DNA from: Polynucleobacter sp. MWH-CaK5
GTDB lineage: Bacteria; Pseudomonadota; Gammaproteobacteria; Burkholderiales; Burkholderiaceae
Length of the DNA stretch: 64,000 nt
Direction of reading: 5' to 3'
Assembly: GCF_018687615.1 (NCBI RefSeq)
Contig: NZ_CP061299.1
Span: 1,101,433-1,165,432, forward strand
The notes below the pieces were generated by a model. The model saw only the letters and a program-made list of their open reading frames with translations, searched no databases and was not told where the DNA came from. Made by a program: the position numbers and the translations under genes. Positions 8,516 to 15,831 of this stretch are shown here, piece by piece. Every line of letters starts with the position of its first letter. The first letter of the stretch is position 1.

Positions 8516-9100
8516 TTAAATCAGCCCCACTCCACCGAGCACTGCACCAAGCAATAACAACAATAAGATATGTATCTTGGTTTTCCAAATTAGGAAAACG
8601 GTGATGATGGTGCACAACCATAATGCCCAATCATTTTCCAAACTGGTATTGGCAGCACTGATCAACCAACTAGTTGCCAGAATGGCACCGATCACCAACG
8701 GGGCCAACCCCTGTTTAAAAGCTAAAACAAAATCGCTGTCTTTGTTGGCCTGAACCCACTTCGCGGTTGAGTAGGTCAAGATTGAACTCGGTAGCATCAC
8801 CCCAATCATGGCCAATACCATGCCAAAGCTTCCCCAAAGATACTGCGCATGAATCGTTGCCACAGAGTTAATTCCAATGTGCCAGCCCATCATAGCAATC
8901 ACCAGAATATTAGGCCCTGGGGCTGATTGAGCGATCGCAATTGAAGCCGCAAATTGATCATCAGACATCCACGCATTTTTATAAACCAAGTGGCGGTGCA
9001 TTTCCGGGATGACCGTTACAGCACCACCGACAGCCATCAATGAAACTGCCGTGAAGTGTAAAAACACATCGAGCCAGTTGGCCCAAGTTAATTGAATCAT
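8516..9100 (-). CDS. Chromate transporter, C-terminal-half type subunit
   Basis: A 194-aa membrane protein of the CHR family, the second of two adjacent half-size ChrA proteins. It starts at the ATG at 9100, which overlaps the stop of the upstream half (ATGA). A longer reading to 9199 would run through the partner's coding region. Family marks are VGGAVTVIPEMHRHLV near the N-terminus and the conserved IAQSAPGPNILV (about 58-69), then about five hydrophobic helices. Paired short ChrA proteins form a heteromeric exporter of chromate in characterised cases; other oxyanions are possible. Confidence 0.88.
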   Translation of the reverse strand: MIQLTWANWLDVFLHFTAVSLMAVGGAVTVIPEMHRHLVYKNAWMSDDQFAASIAIAQSAPGPNILVIAMMGWHIGINSVATIHAQYLWGSFGMVLAMIGVMLPSSILTYSTAKWVQANKDSDFVLAFKQGLAPLVIGAILATSWLISAANTSLENDWALWLCTIITVFLIWKTKIHILLLLLLGAVLGGVGLI

Positions 9101-9651
9101 GACTTCACCCGACGATAGGTCAGATAAATCGACAAGACCCCAAGGCTCAAGAGCACATGCACCAGAGGTATTCTGATCAAGGCCACCAAAATAAAACAAA
9201 GTAAGACAATCCCAATCGATGGCAGATAACCCAGTGGATGTTTTTTAAGTGCACTGGCCAACTTAAGAGATGTTCCAGCTATCAAACCAGCAGCAACTGC
9301 GCCCATGCCTTTGATGGCCCCGGCAACCACTGGATTAACACCCCAATGAAGATAAGTGATGGCGATGACAATCAGCGCCAACATTGGGAACACCAACATA
9401 CCGGCAATCGCTGCCAATGCACCAGGTAAACCAAAATGACGTGAGCCAAAAATAATCGCTAAGTTAACCACGTTTGGGCCAGGCAAAACTTGCGCCACCG
9501 CCCACTCTTCCAAAAACTCTTCTCTGGAGTACCAACGTTTTTTATCAACCAATTCGCGTTCAGCAACCGGTAAAACTCCACCAAATCCCTGAAGAGCCAG
9601 CCAAGTGAATACCCAGAAAATTTCTGATTTAGATTGGGGCAATTGGCTCAT
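9097..9651 (-). CDS. Chromate transporter, N-terminal-half type subunit
   Basis: A 184-aa CHR-family membrane protein, the first gene of the two-gene chromate transporter. It shows LALQGFGGVLPVAERELV (about 19-36), the family motif AVAQVLPGPNVVNLAI (about 50-65), and hydrophobic helices to the C-terminus. Its stop overlaps the start of the second half by 4 nt, so the two are translationally coupled. The pair is equivalent to one long ChrA. Nothing else linked to metal resistance is near it, so it may be a housekeeping anion exporter. Confidence 0.88.
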   Translation of the reverse strand: MSQLPQSKSEIFWVFTWLALQGFGGVLPVAERELVDKKRWYSREEFLEEWAVAQVLPGPNVVNLAIIFGSRHFGLPGALAAIAGMLVFPMLALIVIAITYLHWGVNPVVAGAIKGMGAVAAGLIAGTSLKLASALKKHPLGYLPSIGIVLLCFILVALIRIPLVHVLLSLGVLSIYLTYRRVKS

Positions 9652-9691
9652 GGTTTTATTTTATCTTGAGGGATTGCCTAACCCTAGACAA

Positions 9692-9715
9692 ATAAAAAGG
9701 AGCCGAAGCTCCTTT
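9692..9715 (-). terminator. Terminator downstream of the RodZ-like gene
   Basis: On the minus strand, AAAGGAGC-TTCG-GCTCCTTT followed by TTATTTG forms a stable hairpin with a U-rich tail, 22 nt past the stop. Confidence 0.9.
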
Positions 9716-9737
9716 GATCATCTTATCTTCAGCAATC

Positions 9738-10799
9738 TTAATTGGTAGGCGCTTCTTTTACGCGCATCGTTCTTGCTTGCTCATTGATTGGTCGAACAGG
9801 TCTACCTTGGAAGTAAACAGATGCTTGCGATAAACCATTGGTCAAAACGGTGAATGGGGCTTTACCACCAAAGGTGTGACCAGCGCCCGGCTCAATCGAC
9901 TGCATCATTGATTTTCCAGTGGCATCCACCACACAAACAATTTGTCTTGATTTCACAACGACATGCACGAAGTTACCTGGCTTGGTAGGCTCAGCCACTG
10001 ATTGCTCTGCCACACTCGCATCAGGTTTTGGACAACCAACATCAGATGGCAATGGCGCAACGGCTGCCACATTAGTAACTGCTGGAGCAGCTGAATTTGG
10101 TGCAGATGGGTTTGCCGGATTCGCTGGTGTTGCTGGATTAGCGCTATCTTCTTTAGGCTCAGCCCCTTCAACCACGACTGGTTGAGGCTCTTGGGCTGGC
10201 GGATTAAACATAGCAATGATGTCATCTTTTGTTGAATACAAACCACCTGCCACCAAGATCAATAACAAGATGGATGCCAAACCACTGCGTGAGCGTTTTG
10301 ACTTTGGTCTTGAAGAATTCATCTGGCCGCCAGTTTGAATATTTTCCAAACTAACCTTAACCGGCTTACCTTTTACTGCTGCAGGCTTAGTATTTGCTTG
10401 ATTTGATTCTTCAGCTGTTGACAGAGCTGCGGGCGCACTTGTCTTTTCTTCCTTGGTAGCTTTTGTCTCTTGAACTTTTACTGGCTGCTGAGTTTCTTCA
10501 ACGGCCGTATCAAACGGCAATGATTCTTGTTGAGCCAAATCACCATCTGGATGAACCAATACCAGTGATTCATCTAACTGCAATATTTTGGCAACTTTTT
10601 TTGCCACGGTGATCTTATGAGATTCAGAGTAAAAACTGCTGATGCCACCCTGTTCAAGCTCAATGATATGTTTTTTAGACAAGCATGCTTTGACTGCAAG
10701 TTCTTGAGGATCAAGTCTTAGCTTTTCACGGGCGGCTTTAAGCACCTTCCCCTGAATTTCAGGCAGGATTTCAATTTTATTTTTTGATCCTAATGACAT
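9738..10799 (-). CDS. RodZ-like helix-turn-helix membrane protein (DUF4115)
   Basis: A 353-aa bitopic protein with RodZ architecture. It has a cytoplasmic Cro/CI-type HTH (about residues 20-85: LDPQELAVKACLSKKHIIELEQGG), a charged Ala/Lys/Pro linker, and a single membrane helix (about 185-200: LASILLLILVAGGLY). A Pro/Ala-rich periplasmic linker leads to a C-terminal DUF4115-like beta domain. RodZ links MreB to the cell wall synthesis machinery. The ATG at 10799 is chosen because GGAG lies 5 nt before it; upstream residues to 10835 lack such support. Its usual neighbour ispG is absent here, so assignment as the true RodZ is tentative. Confidence 0.75.
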   Translation of the reverse strand: MSLGSKNKIEILPEIQGKVLKAAREKLRLDPQELAVKACLSKKHIIELEQGGISSFYSESHKITVAKKVAKILQLDESLVLVHPDGDLAQQESLPFDTAVEETQQPVKVQETKATKEEKTSAPAALSTAEESNQANTKPAAVKGKPVKVSLENIQTGGQMNSSRPKSKRSRSGLASILLLILVAGGLYSTKDDIIAMFNPPAQEPQPVVVEGAEPKEDSANPATPANPANPSAPNSAAPAVTNVAAVAPLPSDVGCPKPDASVAEQSVAEPTKPGNFVHVVVKSRQIVCVVDATGKSMMQSIEPGAGHTFGGKAPFTVLTNGLSQASVYFQGRPVRPINEQARTMRVKEAPTN

Positions 10800-10882
10800 G
10801 CTGTCTCCATGAGCTCTCTGGCTTCTTACCAACACTTTAACATCGTTAAATTACTAAAAACTCCAAATTCTTCAAAGACCTG

Positions 10883-11494
10883 TTATTTATTCTTCACTAA
10901 GTCATACAAACGGACCAACTCTTGCAAAGAAGGCGCTCTCATTTTTTCCATCACCCTTGATTTATGGACTTTGATGGTGGCGTCAGTGGTACCTAAGCGA
11001 ACCGCCACGTCTTTGTTCATCAAACCCTCTACCAATAAGGCGCAAACCTCTTTTTCCCTAGGGGTTAAAGAGTCATAACGTTGATTAATGGTCAATGACT
11101 GGGTCATTGATTGGAAAATTTCTTTGTCTTTTTCAATCGCGGCACCAATGCAGCGCAATAAATCATCCAAATTAAATGGCTTAAACAAAAAATCAATCGC
11201 TCCTTGCTTCATGCTGGTGACGATCTCATGAGGCATGGATTCACCTGAAATAAAAATGATGGGAGTCTCTCGACCCATCTCTTTTAATTTCTTTTGTAAC
11301 TCAACTCCTGACATGCTTGGCATGCGCATATCCAATAGGATGGTTGCTGGAGAAACTGGAATTGATTTTTCCAAAAATGATTCTGGAGATTCATGTGACT
11401 CAATCGAGTAACCGCAACTCTTCAACATGCGAGTCAAGGAACTGCGCATTGAAGCGTCGTCATCGATGATGTATATGTGGCCTATTTCACTCAA
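10883..11494 (-). CDS. Orphan FixJ/NarL-type response regulator
   Basis: A 203-aa two-domain regulator. The receiver domain (1-120) has acidic pair DDD near residues 11-13, the phosphoacceptor in TILLDMRMPSMSG (about 53), and a Lys in FLFKPF. The C-terminal LuxR-type HTH (about 140-200) starts LTPREKEVCALLVEG and contains KDVAVRLGTTDATIKVHKSRV. No histidine kinase gene is adjacent, so its partner and targets are unknown. It lies 84 nt upstream of the RodZ-like gene on the same strand. A 20-bp palindrome sits 60 nt before its start. Confidence 0.88.
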   Translation of the reverse strand: MSEIGHIYIIDDDASMRSSLTRMLKSCGYSIESHESPESFLEKSIPVSPATILLDMRMPSMSGVELQKKLKEMGRETPIIFISGESMPHEIVTSMKQGAIDFLFKPFNLDDLLRCIGAAIEKDKEIFQSMTQSLTINQRYDSLTPREKEVCALLVEGLMNKDVAVRLGTTDATIKVHKSRVMEKMRAPSLQELVRLYDLVKNK

Positions 11495-11554
11495 AATGCT
11501 ATATCTTTCAGATATTTAACTTTGGTCATATTAGTTATATTAATAATTTTCAGC

Positions 11555-11574
11555 TATTAGCTTTAAAGCTAATA
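11555..11574. repeat. Perfect 20-bp palindrome upstream of the response regulator
   Basis: TATTAGCTTTAAAGCTAATA reads the same on both strands. It lies about 60 nt before the response-regulator start and next to the terminator of the upstream gene. It could be an operator or part of an extended terminator. Confidence 0.5.
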
Positions 11575-11605
11575 AAGAAAGGCCGCACAAATGTGGTGCA
11601 GCCTT
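11572..11605 (-). terminator. Terminator downstream of the carboxymuconolactone decarboxylase-like gene
   Basis: On the minus strand AAGGCTGCAC and GTGCGGCCTT form a 10-bp stem with one G-U pair, followed by TTCTTTATT. It is 24 nt past the stop. Confidence 0.8.
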
Positions 11606-11629
11606 CATGGGTTTGATTCATGTACTCAA

Positions 11630-12169
11630 TCAGTGCTCGGGAGTGACCTGCAAAGCAACCAAGAATCTTGAGACCATGTTGTAAGTAGCAATCACACCTA
11701 CCAACTCCACCAAATGCGAATTACCCAAAGCGCTTTGTAAACGCTTCATCAAAGCAGGATCAACCTCAATTGAACGCGTCATTTGAATCGTTAATTCAAT
11801 GGCATCTGCTTCCAATTGGCTGAACAAACCAGCTGGCATTGGGCTAGAGCCAATTTGGCGCATGGCTTTGACTTGCTCCTCAGTGCCGCCAGAACTTAAA
11901 AAGACTGGGGCATGATGAATGAACTCATATTCAGCACGGTTCAATATCGCCACACCACACATGCCCAATTCACGAAGTTTGGGATCTAGGCCAAGACCAT
12001 TGCGGACCTCACCTAAAAAAGCATTCCAACCCGTTGCAAATGGAGCGCTGTGCAAAAGCATGCGATCAAGATTGATGAATTGACCGCCTCGTCTTTGACG
12101 AATAGCGGCCACCAAATCCGCTGGCTCTTGCAAGTCCAGCGGTTGATAAGGAACAAGACGTTCAGTCAT
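11630..12169 (-). CDS. Carboxymuconolactone decarboxylase (AhpD-fold) family protein
   Basis: A 179-aa all-helical protein of the CMD/AhpD superfamily, recognised from RNGLGLDPKLRELGMCGVAILNRAEYEFIHHAP. That pattern places catalytic-type Cys, Glu and His residues in the usual order for this group. The true reaction is unknown; many members are peroxidase-like or decarboxylases of aromatic intermediates. It starts 3 nt after the upstream Bug-type binding-protein gene on the same strand, so the two form a small operon that ends at a clear terminator. Confidence 0.8.
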   Translation of the reverse strand: MTERLVPYQPLDLQEPADLVAAIRQRRGGQFINLDRMLLHSAPFATGWNAFLGEVRNGLGLDPKLRELGMCGVAILNRAEYEFIHHAPVFLSSGGTEEQVKAMRQIGSSPMPAGLFSQLEADAIELTIQMTRSIEVDPALMKRLQSALGNSHLVELVGVIATYNMVSRFLVALQVTPEH

Positions 12170-12172
12170 TGA

Positions 12173-13141
12173 TTAATTAGTTGCCTTGATGTTGTTGGCT
12201 TTGATGAAAGCACCCCATACATCAATTTGCTTATTAACAAACTCTTGAGCTGGCTTAGGACCTAAAGCAGTCAATTCAATACCTTGAGACTTAAGACGTT
12301 GAGCAATCTCTGGGTTCTTCAAAGCTTTTGCAACTTCTTCGTGCATGCGATTAACGATCGCTGCTGGAGTTTTTGCTGGCGCAATGATGGCCCACCAAGC
12401 TGGAGCTTCAAAGTTAGGGTAACCACTTTCAGCAATGGTTGGAACGTTTGGCATTTCTGGTGAACGCTTGCTGGTTGTCACTGCCAAAGGAATCACGCCA
12501 CCTGAATCAACGTGAGGCTTGACCAAGAACAATGAACCAATCGCCAAAGGTACATGACCTGCCAAAGCATCTTGCATTAAAGGACCACCGCCACGATATG
12601 GCACGTGTGTCCAATCGAATTTAGCGTCTTTAGCCAAAGATGCCAAAGCCAAATGGCCTAAGCTACCTGTACCGATTGAACCGTAGTTATTGGCTTTTTT
12701 AGCTTTTGCATCAGCAAGCAATTGTTTAAAGCTGGTAATGCCTGATGCTTTGCTAGCCGTTAACACCATTGGTGCTGTACCAATCATGGTCACAGTCGTC
12801 AAATCAGTTTTAGTGTTGTACGGTAATTTTTCAATCATGTTCTGGTTCACGCCGTGTGTGTCGAACACAACGCCAAACGTGTAACCATCTGGTTGAGCTC
12901 TTGCAACTGCAGCAGCACCGATTGAGCCTGATGCTCCACCAATGTTTTCAACAATCACGTTTTGCTTCATTTGATTTTGCAATGCTGGGGCCAAAATTCT
13001 AGCCACTTGGTCAACAGATCCCCCTGGTGGGAAAACTGCAATCAACTTCACTACTTTTTGAGTTGGCCAATCATTGCTTTGTGCCTGAGCGACACCAGTG
13101 ATACATAAAACCGACATCAAGCCGGCTAAAAGCTTATTCAT
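12173..13141 (-). CDS. Bug-type (TctC) tripartite tricarboxylate transporter binding protein
   Basis: A 322-aa periplasmic solute-binding protein of the very large betaproteobacterial Bug family. The signal peptide MNKLLAGLMSVLCITGVAQAQ is followed by the hallmark start of the mature protein (WPTQKVVKLIAVFPPGGSVD). A conserved loop reads VENIGGASGSIG, and HVPYRGGGPLMQDALAG lies in the second lobe. The ligand is usually a carboxylate but cannot be read from sequence. No TctA/TctB membrane genes are present, so it is an orphan binding protein. It is the first gene of a pair with the CMD-family protein. Confidence 0.93.
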   Translation of the reverse strand: MNKLLAGLMSVLCITGVAQAQSNDWPTQKVVKLIAVFPPGGSVDQVARILAPALQNQMKQNVIVENIGGASGSIGAAAVARAQPDGYTFGVVFDTHGVNQNMIEKLPYNTKTDLTTVTMIGTAPMVLTASKASGITSFKQLLADAKAKKANNYGSIGTGSLGHLALASLAKDAKFDWTHVPYRGGGPLMQDALAGHVPLAIGSLFLVKPHVDSGGVIPLAVTTSKRSPEMPNVPTIAESGYPNFEAPAWWAIIAPAKTPAAIVNRMHEEVAKALKNPEIAQRLKSQGIELTALGPKPAQEFVNKQIDVWGAFIKANNIKATN

Positions 13142-13239
13142 TTTGTCTCCTTTAGGTTTTGTCCGGCCTTTTTAGCTCTGTGACTTCATAAATATCCCAC
13201 ACTCCTATAATGAATGCAATTAAAAAAACGGGACAAATC

Positions 13240-14205
13240 ATGCGCAAGAAAATTGTGGTTTTAGATGATTATGAAAATTCATATGAAAAACTATCTGATT
13301 GGAGCGCCATCAAAGGTTTGGCCGATGTACAGATCTTCAATCAACCCCTGCTTGGCGCTGCCCTTTTAGAGAAAATTCAGGATGCCCATGCCTTGGTCTT
13401 AATGCGTGACCGCACCCCCCTTAAAGCAGAGCTGATTGCTCAGTTAAAACATTTGGAATATGTGGTTTTTACTGGCACCAGAAATTTAGCCCTAGATGCT
13501 GAAGCTTTAAAACAAAGAGGCATTCCCATCAGTCACACAGAATGGGGTCCATCCAAAGACAGTACAGCCGAGTTAACTTGGGCATTGATCTTGGGTCTTC
13601 ACAAAAGATTGGTCGAGCAGAATAAATTGATCACTGAAAATCAGTGGCGCAATCAGCACTCTTTATTGCCCGTGTTGAAGGGGCAAACCTTGGGCTTGGT
13701 GGGCTTGGGTGAAATTGGCTCACGCGTGGCAAAAGTTGCGATTGCATTTGGCATGAAGGTAGTCACTTGGAGCCCGAACATGACTACCGAAAGAGCGGCG
13801 GCCATAGGCGCTGAATCAGTCAGCCTAGATATCCTCATGCAAACCTCTGACATTGTTTCATTGCACATCGTTGCGAGCCCCACAACCAAGGGCATGATCA
13901 ATCAAGAAAAATTGGCGCTGATGAAAAAAGATGCCTTACTGATCAATACTTCACGCTCAACTTTGGTGGAAACCAACGCATTGGTTGAGGCACTTCAAAA
14001 ACAAAGTATCGGTGGTGCAGCCTTGGATGTTTTTGACATCGAGCCTTTACCCGCTGATCACCCATTGCGCAGCACACTTAATACATTACTCACCCCACAC
14101 CTTGGATTCGTTGCACAGCCAGTGTTCAAGTCATTCACAACGGGTGTGGTGGAATCTTTAGAAGCTTGGTTAAATGGTCAAGCCATCATCCGTCCTCTGC
14201 CCTGA
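13240..14205 (+). CDS. D-2-hydroxyacid dehydrogenase family protein
   Basis: A 321-aa NAD-dependent dehydrogenase of the D-isomer-specific 2-hydroxyacid family. The start is placed at the ATG at 13240 (MRKKIVVLDDY), with GGGA upstream; the in-frame ATG at 13210 has no ribosome site. The nucleotide-binding motif is GLVGLGEIGSRVA. Catalytic Arg is in NTSRSTLV, Glu in DVFDIEPLP, and His in LTPHLGFV. The substrate is unknown (glycerate, phosphoglycerate and other 2-oxoacid forms are all possible). It diverges from the Bug operon, and its 3' end overlaps the next gene by 32 nt. Confidence 0.88.
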   Translation: MRKKIVVLDDYENSYEKLSDWSAIKGLADVQIFNQPLLGAALLEKIQDAHALVLMRDRTPLKAELIAQLKHLEYVVFTGTRNLALDAEALKQRGIPISHTEWGPSKDSTAELTWALILGLHKRLVEQNKLITENQWRNQHSLLPVLKGQTLGLVGLGEIGSRVAKVAIAFGMKVVTWSPNMTTERAAAIGAESVSLDILMQTSDIVSLHIVASPTTKGMINQEKLALMKKDALLINTSRSTLVETNALVEALQKQSIGGAALDVFDIEPLPADHPLRSTLNTLLTPHLGFVAQPVFKSFTTGVVESLEAWLNGQAIIRPLP

Positions 14206-14638
14206 TTGCGGCAACCCACGTGGCGCTCTGCAATCAGAGTGCCCTTACTGTGGATCGCAAGAAACGCCACCACTTCCAAAAAAGTTGGCAGGTATTTTTA
14301 CGCTGAATTTAGAAGAGAATCTACCCAGGGTCGACGAAGCCTTGATTCTTTTTGATCAAGCTTTAGATGAACTGGCTAAAACAGCTATCAGAGTTGTAAA
14401 AGTGATTCATGGATACGGTTCTGGTGGACAAGGCGGCAGAATCAAAGAAGCGATTCGCCAAGAACTGATTTATCAAAGACGGTCTCACTTGATAAGCAGT
14501 TATTTCGCCGGTGAAGATTTGGGCCCTGGTAAAGAGTCTTACCAGGAACTGTGCAGACAATACCCTGCTGTCAAAGATATTCTGACAAAGGATATTTATG
14601 GGAACCCCGGTATTACTTTGATTATTCTGAAAAGATGA
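14174..14638 (+). CDS. Zinc-ribbon plus Smr-domain protein
   Basis: A 154-aa protein with an N-terminal four-cysteine knuckle (CPDCG at 9-13, CPYCG at 24-28) and a C-terminal Smr domain. The Smr domain is recognised from VVKVIHGYGSGGQGGRIKEAIR (in part) and the closing GITLIILK. The first Smr signature (LDLHG) is degenerate here, reading FTLNLEE. Smr domains can be DNA or RNA endonucleases; activity is not assured in this copy. It overlaps the dehydrogenase gene at its start and the CWC gene at its end (ATGA), so it is tightly coupled. The start has only a weak ribosome site. Confidence 0.75.
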   Translation: MVKPSSVLCPDCGNPRGALQSECPYCGSQETPPLPKKLAGIFTLNLEENLPRVDEALILFDQALDELAKTAIRVVKVIHGYGSGGQGGRIKEAIRQELIYQRRSHLISSYFAGEDLGPGKESYQELCRQYPAVKDILTKDIYGNPGITLIILKR

Positions 14639-14829
14639 ACAAACCGTTAACAAATTCTCAATGCCCGCAATGTGGCAAGATTTTTGAGTGCCTCTCTGCC
14701 ACAAATGTGGAAGATTGCTGGTGTATGTCACTGCCACCAGTGAGTTTCAATGATGGCGAGAAAAGCAGTTCTTGTTGGTGCCCTGACTGCCTTCAACATC
14801 AGTTGGAAAAGCAATCAAAACAAGATTAA
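14635..14829 (+). CDS. Cysteine-rich CWC family protein
   Basis: A 64-aa small protein starting at the ATG at 14635, which overlaps the Smr-protein stop. It has pairs CPQCG (10-14), FEC, CWC (about 28-30) and a C-terminal CWCPDC, matching the cysteine-rich CWC family. It probably binds a zinc ion or another metal in the cytoplasm; function is unknown. It is the last gene of the dehydrogenase-Smr-CWC run and converges with the SOS small-protein gene 32 nt away. Confidence 0.8.
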   Translation: MNKPLTNSQCPQCGKIFECLSATNVEDCWCMSLPPVSFNDGEKSSSCWCPDCLQHQLEKQSKQD

Positions 14830-14861
14830 AGATTTAGGCTCACTCTGAGAGTGAACAAATC

Positions 14862-14984
14862 TCACTCAGAACGAGAACAAACCCACTCACGTCTTTGCCA
14901 TTCACCTGGTTTTTCAGCAAACACCATCCAAATGACCAAACCGCTCATCAAAGACCAAATTGGGTTAGAAATCAAAGTTTTCAT
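14862..14984 (-). CDS. SOS-regulated 40-residue single-span membrane peptide (new candidate)
   Basis: A 40-codon frame, ATG at 14984 to TGA at 14862. The protein begins MKTLISNPIWSLMSGLVIWM. It has one hydrophobic, Trp-containing stretch (about residues 5-23) and a polar tail EKPGEWQRREWVCSRSE. AAAAGGAG lies 7 nt before the ATG, an excellent ribosome site. Upstream is a strong promoter with an embedded LexA box (15030-15049), giving a leader of about 48 nt. I know no family for it. Its size, single membrane segment and SOS control resemble E. coli TisB in logic, so a membrane-active damage-response peptide is plausible, but toxicity is inference. Confidence 0.75.
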   Translation of the reverse strand: MKTLISNPIWSLMSGLVIWMVFAEKPGEWQRREWVCSRSE

Positions 14985-15029
14985 TTAAATACTCCTTTTA
15001 AAGCCACTAGATACAAGGCACAGCGCCAA

Positions 15030-15066
15030 TACTGTATAAATATACAGTATTTTTAAAAGATGTCAA
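15030..15066 (-). promoter_or_regulatory. SOS promoter with LexA box
   Basis: TACTGTATAAATATACAGTA at 15030-15049 differs at one position from the classical LexA consensus (TACTG, five TA, CAGTA) and keeps CTGT-N8-ACAG. On the minus strand the -35 is a perfect TTGACA (15061-15066). A 16-nt spacer leads to -10 TATATT (15039-15044), which lies inside the LexA box. The tract upstream of -35 is AT-rich, like an UP element. Together this is a tightly repressible strong promoter facing the 40-residue peptide gene. Confidence 0.9.
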
Positions 15067-15177
15067 GAAATTGCTAAAAATTCTTAAAAATGGCTTTATT
15101 GGGCAGATAATTGATAATCCATAAAGGCTCGGCATACTGGTCAGCCTTGGGCAACTCAATCAATAACAGGATAAATA

Positions 15178-15366
15178 ATGACACTGGCTGAAATGATTTT
15201 TGATGGACTGGTTTGGTTGATTGGCGGTCTTGTGGTTTTCTACATGGCACGTCGCTACTGGGTGATGTTTCGCGCCAGCCAAAAACCCGCATCAGGCTGC
15301 TCAAGCTCAGATTCCGGCTCAGGATCTTGCTCTTCTTGCCCCAGCAAAAAAGACTCTTCGCAATAA
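15178..15366 (+). CDS. Small membrane protein with Cys-rich tail
   Basis: A 62-aa protein with one hydrophobic helix (about residues 7-25: IFDGLVWLIGGLVVFYMA), a basic stretch, then a Ser/Gly/Cys tail with CSSSDSG and CSSCPSK. The layout resembles FeoB-associated Cys-rich membrane proteins, but no feoB is present, so that name is only a possibility. AGGA lies upstream of the ATG. It is the first of three closely spaced plus-strand genes (12-15 nt gaps) ending in an acyltransferase. Confidence 0.65.
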   Translation: MTLAEMIFDGLVWLIGGLVVFYMARRYWVMFRASQKPASGCSSSDSGSGSCSSCPSKKDSSQ

Positions 15367-15378
15367 GGAGACATTGCC

Positions 15379-15816
15379 ATGTTATTAACAACTATTCGCA
15401 CCCCACTCTCTCGTGTTTTATGTAGCATCTGTTTGGTCTTGTTTTCCAGCTTATCTTTGGCGCAGGTTGAGATTCCAGACGCAAAGGTTGCTCAGGGTAT
15501 TGAATACATCAGTGGCGGCATTGGCAGCGAAGAATCCGACGCATTATTGGCCTTGGGTAAAAAATGGCCCTTGGTCTTGGAGTTCTCACAAGATCATCCC
15601 CAAAGACCATTGTGGGTGGCTGATGTCACTGTCAAAATCATGGATCAAAAAAAGAAAGTTGTTTTTGAAGCATTGTGTGACGGCCCCATCATGCTGCTCA
15701 AAATTAATCCAGGCAAATACGATGCTGAATACTCATTTGAAGGAAAAGTATTAAAACGTTCCTTGGTGATTGAAGAAGGTAAGTTTCAAAAACAATCGGT
15801 TGTTTGGCCGCAATAA
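15379..15816 (+). CDS. Exported protein of unknown function
   Basis: A 145-aa protein with an N-terminal signal peptide (hydrophobic to about residue 27, ending SLSLAQ). It has a strong ribosome site, AAGGAG, 9 nt before ATG. The mature part is predicted to be beta-rich, with segments such as WVADVTVKIMDQKKKVVFEA and LLKINPGKYDAEYSFEGK. The latter resembles carboxypeptidase-regulatory-like or PEGA-type folds that present a beta sandwich. I do not recognise a named family. It lies between the small Cys-rich membrane protein and the acyltransferase in what looks like one operon. Confidence 0.75.
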   Translation: MLLTTIRTPLSRVLCSICLVLFSSLSLAQVEIPDAKVAQGIEYISGGIGSEESDALLALGKKWPLVLEFSQDHPQRPLWVADVTVKIMDQKKKVVFEALCDGPIMLLKINPGKYDAEYSFEGKVLKRSLVIEEGKFQKQSVVWPQ

Positions 15817-15831
15817 AACCAAGAAGGCTTC

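Larger units (their letters stand above)
14830..15177. other. Gap between the CWC gene and the envelope locus
   Basis: This 348-nt stretch holds the SOS peptide gene and its promoter. It also has a cluster of alternating inverted segments CTCACTCTGAGAGTGA...CTCACTC at 14840-14867 that could form hairpins at the end of either convergent transcript. The remaining part (15067-15177) is AT-rich and probably carries the plus-strand promoter of the small Cys-rich protein. I see no clear -35/-10 there. Confidence 0.6.

Noticed and set aside
15030..15177. LexA control of the plus-strand gene at 15178
   Set aside because: The -35, -10 and AT-rich tract around the LexA box all point to the minus strand, and no plus-strand promoter elements flank the box.
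15178..15366. FeoB-associated Cys-rich protein as a firm name
   Set aside because: Only the layout (one helix plus a Cys tail) fits; no feoA or feoB is present in the window.
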